The notes under the pieces: generated by a model | What the model saw: the letters and a program-made list of their open reading frames with translations, nothing else | Databases searched by the model: none | Told to the model about the DNA's origin: nothing | Shown here: positions 9,757 through 22,500 of the stretch, piece by piece | Layout of the letters: each line of letters opens with the position of its first letter | How positions within the stretch are numbered: the stretch's first letter is position 1 | Program-made: the position numbers and the translations under genes | NCBI RefSeq assembly: GCF_000002425.4 | Contig: NC_037274.1 | Coordinates: forward strand, 631,919-695,918 | Source of the DNA: Physcomitrium patens | Lineage: Eukaryota; Streptophyta; Bryopsida; Funariales; Funariaceae | Length of the DNA: 64,000 nucleotides | Direction: 5' to 3'

Positions 9757-12700
9757 GTGCAGTTGGAACCTTGTACAACGCCTAGTGAAGGTCTTATCCT
9801 CTCCTCAGAACCCTCTCCATGTTTTACGATAAATGTTATTGTAGGACCTAAACATCTCAAAGCCTCTGCCTTACTAGATTCAGGAGCCTTGGCATATTTT
9901 TTAGATGAAAAATTTACTAAAAGACATAGCATATTTTTAGTAAAGAAAACTAAACCTGTTCATGTAGAAGTCATAGATGGTCCTCTGTTGTCTTCAGGAG
10001 ATGTTACTCATGAAACCCTTCCTATAAAAATAGCAACTAATGGTCATAGTAGTTTTATAATATTTAATATTATTATATCTCCTTCTAATCTAGTTATTTT
10101 AGATTTATCATGGCTAGAAAAATATCATCCTAAAATAAATTGGACTTCTCGTAGTCTTTATTTTTTTGAAAGTATAACTAAGAGCGTAGTTAATCAAGTA
10201 GGAAGTCATAAGTCTAATACAATTAAACCTATATTTGTAGATGCAAGTGCTTTCTTGCATGCTGCAAAAGAAGGATCACCTTGTGTCATTTATGCCATAC
10301 ATGTTTCTACAGGTGGAAAGACTTCAAGTGGCATTCCAAGCCAATATCAAGATTTTCAAGATGTATTTGAGAAAAAGAATGCGAATACTCTTCCAGAACA
10401 TCGTTCCTATGACTGCTCAATTGACCTCTAAGAAGGAGCACAACCGCCATTTGGACCAATCTACAATTTATCTCAAAAAGAATTAGCTGAACTCAAGGAG
10501 TATATTGAAGAGAATTTGGCCAAGAACTTCATACGTCATTCTAAATCTCTAGCAAGAGCTCTAATTTTATTTGTGAAGAAAAAAGATGGATCATTATGGA
10601 TGTGTTTTGATTATCGAGGACTCAAAAAAATCACTATAAAAAATAGGTACCCGCTACCTTTAATATCTAAACTTCTTGATCAGTTGAATCAAGCTAAGAT
10701 CTATACAAAGATAGATCTACAAAGAGCATACAATTTGGTATGCATCAAAGAAAGAGATGAATAGAAGACTGTTTTCCAACAAGGTATCGACATTTTGAAT
10801 ACAACGTCATACCTTTTGGGCTTACAAATGCACCAACAACATTCCAACATCTAATGAATGATGTCTTTTGGGAGTTTTTAGATGATTTAATGGTCTATTA
10901 TCAAGATGATATCTTAATCTATTTTAAGAATCCAGAAGAACATGAACTTCATGTTCGCCAAGTATTACAAAAACTAAGACATGCAGGACTCTATACCAAG
11001 ATATAAAAGTGTGTATTTCATACAACTCAAGTCGACTTCTTAGGATACATCATTTCAAATGATAGACTTATGATGGATCCTAAGAAAGTTCAAACTATTA
11101 TGGATTGGAAGATCTCAAAAACCGTACGAGATGTCCAATGCTTTTTGGGATTTGTCAACTACTATCGGATCTTCATCAAAGACTTCTCTCAAGTTGTAGC
11201 TCCACTTACACGTTTGACTTGCAAAGACAAACTTCAATGGAATCAAGAAGCAGAAGTAGCATTTGAAGCTTTGAAAACAACCTTTGTTTCTGCACCAATG
11301 TTGTATCGTGTCGATTTTTCTAAGCCATTTTTTATGGAAACAAACACATCAAACTTTGCTTTGGATGCCGCATTGTCACAAATGAGAATAGATAATAAAC
11401 TTCATCCAATAGCTTTTCATTCCAAAAAAATTTCAGCGGTTGAGATCAACTACAAGATCCACGACAAAGAACTTCTTATAATCATGGATTCGTTTCAAGA
11501 ATGATGCCATTATTTAGAAGGTGCTTCTAGCCCAATCACAGTGTATATGGATCACAAGAACCTAGAATATTTTATGTCAGCATGTATTTTGAATCGTCAC
11601 CAAGCCCGTTCGAGTATGTCTTTGTCAAGATTCGAATTCAAGATCACTTATCGACGAAGAAAATAATAATGTTTATTAGATGTACTCTCTAGACGATCTT
11701 ATCTTTCACCAAAGGAAAGAGATGCTATTTTTTATTAACAACCAACAATTCTCTTGAAGCCAGAGCATCTTCATCTTCGAGCAATGAAATCAATACTAAC
11801 TGTTGATTCAACTTTTATTAAGCAAGTTCAGTCAAGTATGTCTTCTGATCTTCTTATTCATGATATGAAGAAAAATCCTTCAAAGTCTCATGATACTTCG
11901 AAGTTTGAATTCAAGAAGAATCTATTATATTTTGAGGGACGCCTATATATTCTAGAAGGTGAAGCTCGATTACGTATTCTTCAAGCTCGTCATGACTTTC
12001 CAGCAGTAGGACATTTTGAGTACAATAAAACTTTTGAACTAATATCGAAGGACTTTTGTTGGTCCCAAATGTAGAAAGTAGTCAAAGATTTTGTACAATC
12101 TTGTGATGTTTGCACGAGATCAAAAACTCCTCATCATCGACCTTACAAACTTCTTCAGCCATTATCCATTTTAGAACAACTATTGTCTTCTATTTTTGTG
12201 GATTTCATCACGAATCTTCCAATTTCAAGTTCTTATGACTCTATATTCGTGATAGTACATCATTTTACTAAGATGGCACATTTTGTACCATGTACAAAAT
12301 CTATCACAGGTGAAGAAACAGCTAAGCTTTTTCTTGACAATATCTATCGCTATCGTGGATTATCCAAGGATGTTATATCAGATAGGGAAACTCAATTTGT
12401 ATCAAGATTTTGGCGGACTCTTTTCAAGATTCTAAAAGTAGATTTAAAACTATCTTCGACATTCCATCCTCAAATTGATGGACAAACGGAGCGTGTTAAT
12501 CAAGTTTTGGAGCAGTATTTAAGATATACCATTAACTACCAACAAGATGATTGGACAACTCTTTTGTCATTGTCAGAGTTTGCTTATAATAATACGGTAC
12601 ATTCTTCTTCAAAACAAGCACCTTTCTTTGCTAATTATGGTTATCATTCACGACTTGATACTTTTGAATTTTCAAAAGTTGATAATCTTCATGCGAAAGA

Positions 12701-13244
12701 TTTGGTAATTCATTTGTCAGAGCTATATGCAACGATGAAGACGAAGTTAAAAGAAGCTCAAGAATAACAAAAAATCAATGCGGATGTATATTGAAATGAA
12801 CAACCACCATTCCACATGGGTGATAAGCTATGGTTACTTCATCGTAATATCAAGACCATTCGTCCTTGTGACAAGTTGGACTATCAAAGGCTTGGACCAT
12901 TTTCTATTTCTGCATAAATCAATCTAGTTGCATATCGTTTACATCTATCGAAGTCAATGAAAATCCATCCAGTATTCCATGTGTCTCTTCTTGAACCATA
13001 CAAGACAGTGGACATACCAAGAAGAAGACAAGCTCCACGTCCTCCTATAGAAGTGCATAATAATAAAGAGTTTGAAGTGGAAGAAGTCTTAGATTTAAGG
13101 CGGCGCCAAAATAAATTAGAATATCTTGTCCATTGGTACGAATATGATATTAGTGAATGCACATGGGAGCCAGTAAAGAATCTTGTAAATGCAACAAAGG
13201 CGGTGGAGACTTTTTATCAACGACATCAATCAAAATCAAGATGA
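9757..13244 (+). pseudogene. Pol of chromovirus A2 (PR-RT-RH-IN-chromodomain)
   Basis: Order: protease (LLDSGAL near 9880), reverse transcriptase ([19 protein letters not shown] near 10565; the active-site motif is altered to YQDDILIY near 10899), RNase H (ETNTSNFAL near 11340, where a first Asp is lost), integrase zinc finger and core (CDVCTRSK-like near 12100; SIFVIVHHFTKMAH, ISDRETQF, IDGQTERVN) and chromodomain (FEVEEVLDLRRRQNKLEYLV near 13070, then HWYEYDISECTWEP). Many stops and at least one net frame shift (3,488 nt, not a multiple of three). The pol of A1 is 3,489 nt. Several catalytic residues are changed, so it is inactive. Confidence 0.85.
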
Positions 13245-13338
13245 AAATCTTTTTTATAAAAAAAACAAGATCTAGGTATGATAACATTGTACTATCAATT
13301 ATTTTTTGTAGCTTCTTTGTAGTTGTGACGGTCACAAA

Positions 13339-15016
13339 ATAGAGAACCAACAACCAGCAGATTTGACTTAAGAGCCTTCATTTGCTTATCTGCCGGTGTC
13401 GGAGTAGAGAGAGTTTGCTTCAAAAAAATGTTGGGCTTTTGGCTGTCACTAATTATTCAATCAAGCTTGAAAATAAGAAAAGCCCTAAGTTTATATATAA
13501 ATTTTCTCTTCTTGAGCATTACACCAAATACACTTGCCTCAAGTAACCAACAACACCTAAAATATGATAAAATCCTTTAAAACCTTGTATATTCTTATGT
13601 GGAGATTTTTCTGAATTTCAACACCTCATATCTCCTAATCCGACCGTCCAAACAAACTCAAATTTTACATGAGGTACTGATGTATTTTTATTAACTTCTA
13701 CAACAATTTTCAACCACAAATTCGTTGCAAATCTTGAGATATCTTGAAAACCCTAATAGTTGCTTCAAATCCTTATCTTTATATATCCACATGCAATTTT
13801 CTTCATATCTCACAAAATATAAGCTCAAATAGCACGAAATTTATATGTATAGCTTCTTAATACAAAAATTTACATTCTCCTAAAAGTTTGAGCCAAAAAG
13901 TCGTCCAAATACTCAAGTTATGGCTCCAACCATTACTACAAACAAAACCACTTACTTACTGCTTTTGATTTGAAAGCACCGCCTTCAATTCCTTATAACT
14001 CCTTTATATAAACTCCAAAAGCAATAATTTTTTCATAAATGATGTAGACCTTAAAATCATTATTCCAATTGTATCTTTCGATCTTCAAAAGCTATTGTAA
14101 AACTCCTCGTATCCTCAAAAGAGTAACAATATGTCTTAAATTAACACCTTAACTTCAAACAGCTATAACTTCTTCATCCTAACTCCAAATCCTCTAATTT
14201 TTGCACACAAATTGTATCCCAAACCATAAACTTTACAACATTAGCTTGTAATTTCCGAATGCCTATGAAAGAGGAACCCTAATTCCTAATAAGGCCTCGG
14301 GCAGCCTCCGTAAAGCCCATTGGGCATGGCCTTCGACCAATAGGAATGAAGTTTTTCATTCCTTGCCTTCATCCAACCATGCCTTGCTTTCATCCCTCCC
14401 AATTAGCCTCCTACTAGTTTAGATTTTCATCCTTAGGCTTCTACCTTCTCCCAAGGCTTCATACTAAATATTTAGATCATATATTCTTTTTAATGTTAAA
14501 ATCAAAACAAGTAAAGAAACAAAGTAAAGTTTCTTATACCAACTCCTTTTAATTTAATCTACTAGCCACTCTAACACACATCTAGATTTATTAACATATA
14601 ATATATTTTAACTAATTTTTACATATTGTAATTATTTACAGTATGACATCGGACGAGAGATTACAATTATCACAACCTTCAAGATGATGCAATCAAGATG
14701 AAAATCTTCAAGAACGACATGTTCTTCCTCGAATAGATGGCAAGATACAACGCGTTTGGTATCACGACCTTGGAAGGGACTTCCGATGTTTGGTGATTTT
14801 ACTAGAGGTAGGAACAACTCCTGATGGTATTCTAAATGTTTTATTCGAAGGAAGTTATGAAGGCCTCAACAATGATCAAATAATTGTGTGGTCTTCTCGC
14901 CCTGGTATGGAACACTACTGATAGTTGAGAGGCCCTATCAATCATCTTTGAAGAGAACAAATTTAGAGTATGTGGTGAATACAATTCGTTACATCATAGA
15001 TTTTCTCAACATATGA
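13339..15016 (+). pseudogene. ORF3 of chromovirus A2, split by solo LTR D1
   Basis: The first part is 13339-13396 (start codon ATG worn to ATA, then ENQQPAD) and the second part 14653-15016. Removing D1 and one TSD copy leaves 422 nt, one base short of the 423 nt seen in A1, E, F and G. The conserved GMEHY and RGPINHL block is recognisable near 14908-14950. The second part ends with the same ATA TGA as A1. Unknown function, as for the other ORF3 copies. Confidence 0.75.
13397..14648 (+). repeat. Solo LTR D1 (1,252 bp)
   Basis: TGTCGGAG start, TATGACA end, flanked by CCGG (13393-13396) and TCGG (14649-14652), a 4-bp target duplication with one transition. No coding frame. It contains several diverged copies of an ATAACTC...AACTCCAAAT motif (about 13627, 13806, 13995, 14163). 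It is about 1,250 bp long, like D2, with which it shares most of its length. No internal element region, so a solo LTR is the simplest reading. Confidence 0.75.
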
Positions 15017-15057
15017 TTACTGCTCCTCGTGGAACTCGTCCCTAGAAGGAGGGGTAA

Positions 15058-15349
15058 TATCACTAACATATGCATGTAAGCCAATAATTACATGGTCATA
15101 TAGAACGTCGCCACATAGTCCCTAATTAGAGAGTATATATAGAGACAAGAGTGAAGCCTTCTTCACTCTTGTCAACTCCTTTCTTGCTTCTAGTCTAGTT
15201 TCAAGGATCTCTAGTTTTCTTGGCTTTTGACAATAGCCATTCCAGTTTCTTTCTTAATATATACATATATCAAGTTATTTCTATTTTATTATCTTTCTAT
15301 GAGAAGTCTCACTTGTTTATTTGTCTTTATCATGTTCTTGTCCTTGATA
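15058..15349 (+). repeat. 3' LTR of A2 with internal deletion
   Basis: Starts TATCAC (worn TGTCAC) after the purine tract AGAAGGAGGGG and ends TCCTTGATA. It lacks about 266 bp in U3 relative to the 5' LTR, joining ATTACATG directly to TCATATAGAACGTC. The TATA box, start-site inverted repeat and U5 remain. Confidence 0.85.
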
Positions 15350-18300
15350 CTTGGCAAACTAAAAATATGATGACTATGACTAGAGTAAATGCATTTTGTT
15401 TCCAAAAGGACAAAGCAATGGTAAAATTACTTACAAATTCCATCATAAAATGTAAACATTTGATGTTTGCACCCTTAGCACCTCGGAATCTGATCAGCTA
15501 CGGAGATGTGCATATCAATGGTTATTACCTCTCGACCGCCATTTTAAATAGAAAAGAGGTTTTGGTTCTTGCGAAGAACCATAATGTTGTTGAAAAAGCT
15601 TTTGCTACAAAAAATGGTTTATAGTGAATTATGATTTGGCCTCCCATTATATTTAATTTTGCATCATCTATCACAGAGAATCGAGTTCAAGATCTATATT
15701 ATTTAGAAAGATCATTCCATGTATAATTAGGCATAATTTAAAATCTATAGATATAAATTCTATAGAATTATATTGTGCATGCATGCAAGGTAAGATAATT
15801 ATTCGCCCTTCAATTTGGAAACTTCCACAAGAATTACCACCAATGCTTGAAAGATTGCATGGTGATATTTGTGGTCCTATTAATCCAATATCATGGCCAT
15901 TTTGTTATTTATTGGTCCTTGTTAATATATCAAGTAAACAATCACATGTTGTATTGTTATCAATTCAAAACATGATATTTATAAATCTTATATCTATGCT
16001 TATTCATTTTTGGACATATTTTTTTGATTATCCTAGAAAAATATTGCATATGAATAATGCAAAAGAATTCACATCAAAGTCTTTCGAAGACTATTATACT
16101 ATAACAGGAATTGAGTTGACATATTTTATTCTATATGAATATACTCAAAATGGACTTGTAGAGTCATTTATAAAGCATATACAACTCATTACGCGGCCAC
16201 TTTTCTTTCACGCAAATTTACCTACATCTATGTGGAATCATGCAGTTTTACATGCTGCAGCATTAATATGCATCCGCCTTTCTTTTCTTGAAATTGTTTC
16301 ACTACATGAGCTCATTTTGGGTCGTGTTCTAAATGTATCTCACTTACAAGTATTTGATTGCCATGCTTAGATTCCAATACTAGAACCTCAATGACGTACT
16401 ATTAGAGCTTATTGACAAGAAGGCATATATGTTGGTTTTGATTCACCAAGCATTATTTGTATTGTTGATCCATCAACTGACACATTATTATGTGCATGTT
16501 TGCAAAATTGTCGTTTTGAAGAAAATGTATCTCCATCTCTTCAAAGAAGAATATCCAATCAATAAAGAAATAAAGTACTTGTATTTGAAGCATTGGAAAC
16601 GTTTACAATGAATCTCGATCCTAGGACATCTTTGGTAGAAACTGAAGTTGCTAAGATTTTGCATCTAAAACGGATCGTAGATGAAATACCCGATGGCTTC
16701 AATGATGCACTTAGAATTACAAGAGTTCCTATTAATGAGGCTCAAAATGCACCTGCTCAGATTGTAGTGCCATTAACTACAATACCTCAAGTTATAACAA
16801 CAACAACTAATATAACTTGTAGACCAGATAAGCAACCATATAAGAAGAAAGCTATAATATTGACTAATTCTAGTATTATTTCTGAAGAAATTGCCACTCA
16901 TCTTGCGGGACTACCAATTCATGATGATATATCCATGCATAATGTACCTTCAATTCTTGTAAAAAACAATCTTAGAATTGGAAGGAATAAGAACAAGTTG
17001 AGTAAAGAATTATCTATTTTGTATTGTACTATATATGATATTTGGCACATACCATCTTTTACAGTAGATGAATCATTTGCATGTATGATTATAGAAGCCC
17101 TTTCTTGTGAGGAAGAGGATCCTGAACCTCAAACCATTGAGGAGGCGATGCATTGTTCTGATTGATCAAAATAGAAAACTGCTATTGAGGAGGAGTATGC
17201 CTCTTTGCATAAGAAGAAAGTCTTTGGTCCAATTGTAGATACTCTTACATCTCGCCTTGTGGGATATAAGATAGTATTAATATGCAAGTGAAATGCTCAA
17301 GGTCAAATAATCCGCTATAAAGCTTGTCTTGTTGCTTAAGGATTTACTCAACAATTTGGCATTGATTATGAATCCACATATTCTCCAGTCATGGATTCAA
17401 TTACATTTCGATATATTATTGGAATAACAGTTCATACCATCCTTGAGAAGCATCTAATGGATGTAGTAATTGCATATCTATATGGTTCTCTTAATACAAA
17501 TATTTATATGAAAGTTCCACCTCGCTTAAAAACAAGAATTCCAAATGGACCTGCTCTAAGATAATATCATAGTATTAAATTATGTAAGGTCCTATATGCT
17601 TTAAAATAATCTCAACGCATGTGGTATCAATATCTTTGAGATTATTTAATTACAAATAAGTTTGTAAGTGATCCACTAATCCCTTGTTTGTTTATCAAAC
17701 AAGATAAAACTGGTTTTATGATCATCATTGTATATGTTGATGATCTTAATCTAGTGGACACTAAATTTGCATGTGTTATAGCTACTAACATACTTATATG
17801 TGAATTTGACATGAAAATGCTAGGAAAAATAACTTTCTGCATTGGTATTCAAATTATGCATGTAATAGATGGTAGCATTTTTTTCTACCAACTAATGTAT
17901 ATTAGACAAATCTTGCAAAGATTTAATATGATTGATGCTTATCCATTGTCCACACCAATGGTTGGAGGTGGTCGTGATGGTCATGATCCATACCGTCCAT
18001 GCGAAGAGGAGGATGAAATATTGGGAGATCAATATCCATACCTTGTAGCGGTTAGAGTATTTTTATATTTGGCTACATCCACAAGACCAAATATTGCATT
18101 TGCAATTAGTGTTCTTACAAGACATAGTGCACGTCTAATACTACGACATTGGAATGGCATCAAATATTTATTATAATATTTAAAAGGTATTGAAGACTTA
18201 GGATTAAACTACACACAATTTGCAAATCCAAAATTAGTTGGATATTGTGATGGAGGATATAAATCTCATACTGCAACAACTAAATCTCAAACAAGATATG

Positions 18301-18730
18301 TATTTTTGTCATAGAGTTGCAATATCATGGAAATCAGTGAAACAAACAATAACTGCAACTTCATCCAAGCATACAAAAATTATTGCCTTACATGAAGTAT
18401 CTCGAGAATGTATTTGGTTGCAATCAATTGATAAATTCATTCAAACAATTTGTGGATTTTCATATGATGATTCTCCAACTATCTTCCATGAAGATAATAG
18501 TGCTTGTATTGCACAGATATAAGTTGGTTTCATTAAAGGCGACAAGATAAAGCATATTGATCCAAAGTAATTTAGTTATATCTATGACTTGATAACTGAT
18601 TAAGCACTTGTAATTAAGAAAATTGAATTTGCAAATAACCTTGCTAATCTCTTCACCAAAGCTCTCCCATTGTACAACCATTGTCAACTTACTTATGGCA
18701 TAGGTATGCGGCGACTTACTTTTCTTGAAT
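15350..18730 (+). pseudogene. Copia pol: integrase, reverse transcriptase, RNase H
   Basis: Continuation of the copia polyprotein after the A2 insertion. It has the pre-integrase part (GDVHINGYYL near 15500) and the integrase core (LERLHGDICGPI near 15850, then a worn MNNAKEF for the second catalytic Asp, and NGLVESFIKHIQ). Next comes reverse transcriptase (FNDALRITRVPINEAQNAPA linker, then IIIVYVDDLNL near 17725 with the copia YVDD site, and ATSTRPNIAFAISVLTRHSA near 18070), and finally RNase H (SWKSVKQTITATSSKH near 18325; FHEDNSACIAQI near 18483). Stops and frame changes occur throughout, so no product is expected. Confidence 0.85.
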
Positions 18731-18942
18731 AAGAAAGTTAATGAGCTCTTTAAATAATTAAGAAAAATAATGTTGTACTCTTTTTCCTTCATCTATGATT
18801 TTGTCCTTAAATACAATAAGGTTTTCTTAGATAATGTTTTAACAAAACAACAATTGTTGATCTTCCAAGATTACTAAACAGTATAGATCATAATTCTATA
18901 CAAATTTTATATTATGTAAATATTATGATGAGCGAGGAAGAG

Positions 18943-19177
18943 TGTTGAGAGTATTAAATGTAACTATAGCTTAAATATAACTATAGATTATAATAAATAC
19001 CATAGCTGCAATATTTCGAATATAGTGGAGAAGAAGTGTTTATCCTCTTCTCTTTCTCCTCTTGTATATGAGACAGAACCAAATCAATAGATTTGTGTGT
19101 GAAGCTCTCTTTCCTTAGAAACCCTCTTGTGTATATTACTGATTTCTACTCTTGTGTCTTTCTAAACATTCTCAACA
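18943..19177 (+). repeat. 3' LTR of the copia element
   Basis: Clean ends TGTTGAGAG and CTCAACA. Aligns with 6043-6291. TATA-like and polyadenylation-type AT-rich words are present, but no distinct promoter could be called. Confidence 0.8.
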
Positions 19178-19313
19178 AATTATGACATACAACCAAAACC
19201 AAATCAATAGATTTTTGTGTGTAAAGCTCTCTTTCCTTAGACACCCTCTTGTGTGTATTACTTATATCTACTCTTGTGTCTTTCTAAACATTCTCAAAAA
19301 ATTATGACATGCA
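19178..19313 (+). repeat. Partial tandem copy of the copia LTR end
   Basis: From ACCAAATCAATAGATTT through TTTCTAAACATTCTCAA, followed by AATTATGACAT, this repeats the last ~110 bp of the 3' LTR plus its flank. It is a local tandem duplication of the LTR-genome junction and not a second element, because the flank (AATTATGACAT) is duplicated as well. Confidence 0.75.
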
Positions 19314-19520
19314 GTCAGTGATAACATTTTGGCATATAAGAAAAACTGTTAAATAGACATACATTCATGTCACGTTTTCTGAGTCCTAGTTGACGTCTAC
19401 AATATATTTACAAAAGAATTATTCTTTGCAGAATGTGCAGTCTGAACAGCAAAGCATGCTACTATAATGAAGGGGCTCGTATAGAGCCTGGGAGAATAAT
19501 GCCCACTGCCAGTCAGTATT

Positions 19521-22500
19521 TCAGAGGATAGCAGACGAATCAATTCTAGATATTTTCTTGCTTCTCTTTACCGCCATATCTGACAAGAAGTCTGTGAATA
19601 CCTTTTCATAATCAGGCATTTTACCAAAACCTGCATGATACAAGCATATTAAAAGTTTAGAATGCACCACCGATAATATTAGTATGCACTAAACCATATT
19701 CACCAATCAACATACATGACAAGAATGTGGAAACAATTGCTAAAAATAGGGTAGTATGGAAGGGTTCGACCTTGAAGGGGTTTTCTAAAATTGTAGTATG
19801 CGTGATTCATGCTGGATTAGGGTTTACAATTCAGAAGCATGTTATTACCTGGAAAGTAGTTGATATCAATGACATAGTACCGATTTCCTGCTCCCCTCTC
19901 TCGAATTATATCCATATTAAATAGGTGAAGACCCTGTCAATCCAGCCATTCAATTACTTAGGGTCGAATAAGGTTTTCAATCAGGGTACATTCGATCATA
20001 GGGTCTTTCTGATACACCATCGACACTTTTGTGCAGATCAATTACGCGACGAATAATACCAGTGCGATCTCCAACCACACATATAACCTAAGCAAAGTCA
20101 TTTGACTGTCCATCTACTGAATAGAGAGGATGAAAGGTAATATTTTAGCTACGTTGGAATGAGGTATCGTGTGCTTGTAGGAAGAAAATCATGACGGCCC
20201 CAGCGAATTTACCAGCTTTTGGCGAAGTCCTTTGGAAAGGCTGTCCAGCAGCGGCCCAGGTGGCAACTCTGGAGAAACAGACAAAACAGAAATAAAAAAA
20301 GTAGCAAACCTTAGTGTTAAACATAATCAGTTCCATATTACATAACTACCTAGACAATTCCAAACAAAGAATTAGTTGAATCAAAACGAGGAATGAAATG
20401 TACCAGCTGCTTGAGGATCCAATATGCCAGCTTCCTCAGCTTCCTCAGCGGATTCAGCTGCGCAGGATACTCTAGGAAAAGGCACTACACCACTTCGATT
20501 TGTCTCCCCTTCAGGAACATCCGGTAAGGAAAACCTCCGCACTACTCTAACGTAGTCCCCGACTACGTAAGTTTTGAATACTACACCCCCTGCAAACGGC
20601 AACAGGGAAGAGGTGCTGAACATGTGATCCCAGTTCCTACAGCTGGACATTCGCCCCTGAAGCGCAAATTAAGGTGAGAATTAAACAACATATTGACAGA
20701 GTACTGATGTGAAGGAAGAGTTCGCATACCATGGTTGACAAACTCTTGTAGAACTAGAGGTGGATCTAACTGTGACAAACACGATTTGTCGTAAACCAAA
20801 GACATGGCATGTGACTTTGGGGATCCATCTGCAACCAGCGGCTTCGCCACTGCACACATTCGCCCGCACAAAGAGAGTTAGGAAACATGCTAACCAACTA
20901 GTACGGCATGTGACTATCACACCCATAGCTCATATTTGTACTATGTGCAACCAATGAGTAAATGATATTCATCACATTATCTCTAGGTACACCACACTGA
21001 CCTAGGGGAAGCTTAAGGCCAGCTGCAGAGACAGAGTCAGAAATGGAGGTTGCATTGCCAGTAACCACTAGCTGTTTCGGAACTCCAACGAAACCTGAAA
21101 AGCATCCACCACAAACACTCAATGACAAAGATCCAATTTATTGTAACTTTTTAAGTACAAGTAATCGAATAGTCTCAGGTAGGTCTGCACTCAACCTACC
21201 CGCAATTATAGATGTTTCTAAGGATTGTTGGTTCATTTTTGCCCTGCAAACAGATGGTAAAACTGAAATAAATTATGTGGTCATAGTACACATTATATTA
21301 TTTTACACGATCATAGGTTGTTAGGGTTACATGACCTAAATTGTTCCTTTCAGAGGGTTAAGTACCAGAATTACCTTCAGCATTACTTAGGTCAAGCTCT
21401 GCCACATCCCGAAGCATGGATTGGCGATCCCGCAACTGTAAAATGGCCTCAGGAGGGTCCAGCACAACGACATCAGGATACTTTCTCTTGTAGTCCTGCA
21501 AGCATCAACAGAGTCTCAAAACCCTGCCAGAGACAAATATGAGAAGAGTTCCCAATGTATTAACAATTCCTAAAACCATTTTTGTTACAGATTGCAATTA
21601 GAAGCGTCTCCGTCATTATCTCAAAGAAAATATTCATAAACCTATTCCATTTCAATCAGCCATTTCGACTCTTACCTCCAGCGATTGACGCCATTCCTGC
21701 CCTGTGTTCTGCAAACATGATAGATCAAACGAACCAACGCCAAAACTCTTGTTAGACTAAGAAATTGGCCAAAATTATGCACATCTCTAACAACATAAAT
21801 AAATCTCGGCAACATAGACCTTTCGAATCGTTGCTTTGCAATAAAGCACACAATCAAGCTAAACCTATCTTAATTTTACATGGACACTGAAAAGGCCCCA
21901 CAGTGTTGCCTAAATAGGGAACTACCAACGAATCATAGCATATAGTGAAATATCAGACTGGAAATATCACCATTTCAGTCTTGACAATAAGGGAAACATC
22001 TACACGACACTACAGTTTCATCATCATTGTTCGTGGTCTGGTTCCATTTGATAAAAGAACTAATCTAAGTTGATTACGCGTACAAGTCACTAGACCCAGA
22101 ACAGAACTTACAATTAAGCAACTGCTGACCATGCAGAGGATGCAGATGCGCTTCCGAACAGAAGCGGAAAAACACGCCTATCCTCTCAAGATCACGAAAA
22201 ATTCACATTGATCTGCAGACCACTGACCTTGTGTAGTAAGACGTCAAAAGGTCCTTGCTCAATCAATGGTATGCTGTGTTCTATTGCCACAAGTAAAATC
22301 CCCTTCGACCTGCCGACAGATACAAGGCTGAAACAACGTCGACGACACGCAAAAATCGGCGATCGAAATATGTTGAACAATTTAGTTAAAGGAACACCCA
22401 GCCATGCCAACCCGGGGAAGGTAACCATTGCAGAATCTTCCTCTAGGTCAGCGCCGACACTAAAGCTTATCCAGCAATGTCAATTGGCGCAAAGATGTAA

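Larger units (their letters stand above)
7975..15349 (+). mobile_element. Family A chromovirus A2, complete layout, decayed
   Basis: Ty3/gypsy element with 5' LTR, primer site, leader hairpins, gag, pol with chromodomain, ORF3, purine tract and 3' LTR. Flanked by a 5-bp duplication CTTGG (7970-7974 and 15350-15354) in the copia element. The 3' LTR has an internal deletion and ORF3 is split by solo LTR D1 (13397-14648). All coding regions carry stops, and pol has at least one net frame change. Confidence 0.9.
6043..19177 (+). mobile_element. Decayed Ty1/copia element split by chromovirus A2
   Basis: Two matching LTRs (6043-6291 and 18943-19177) frame copia gag (6913-7960) and integrase-RT-RNase H (15783-18730). 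The interruption is the chromovirus at 7975-15349: the copia reading stops at 7974 and resumes at 15350, with CTTGG duplicated on both sides. All copia frames carry stops, so the element is dead and older than the insertion within it. Confidence 0.85.

Noticed and set aside
20760-21542. Plus-strand frames across the ITPK gene (20760-20957, 21043-21324, 21318-21542)
   Set aside because: They are antisense to well-supported ITPK exons and introns.
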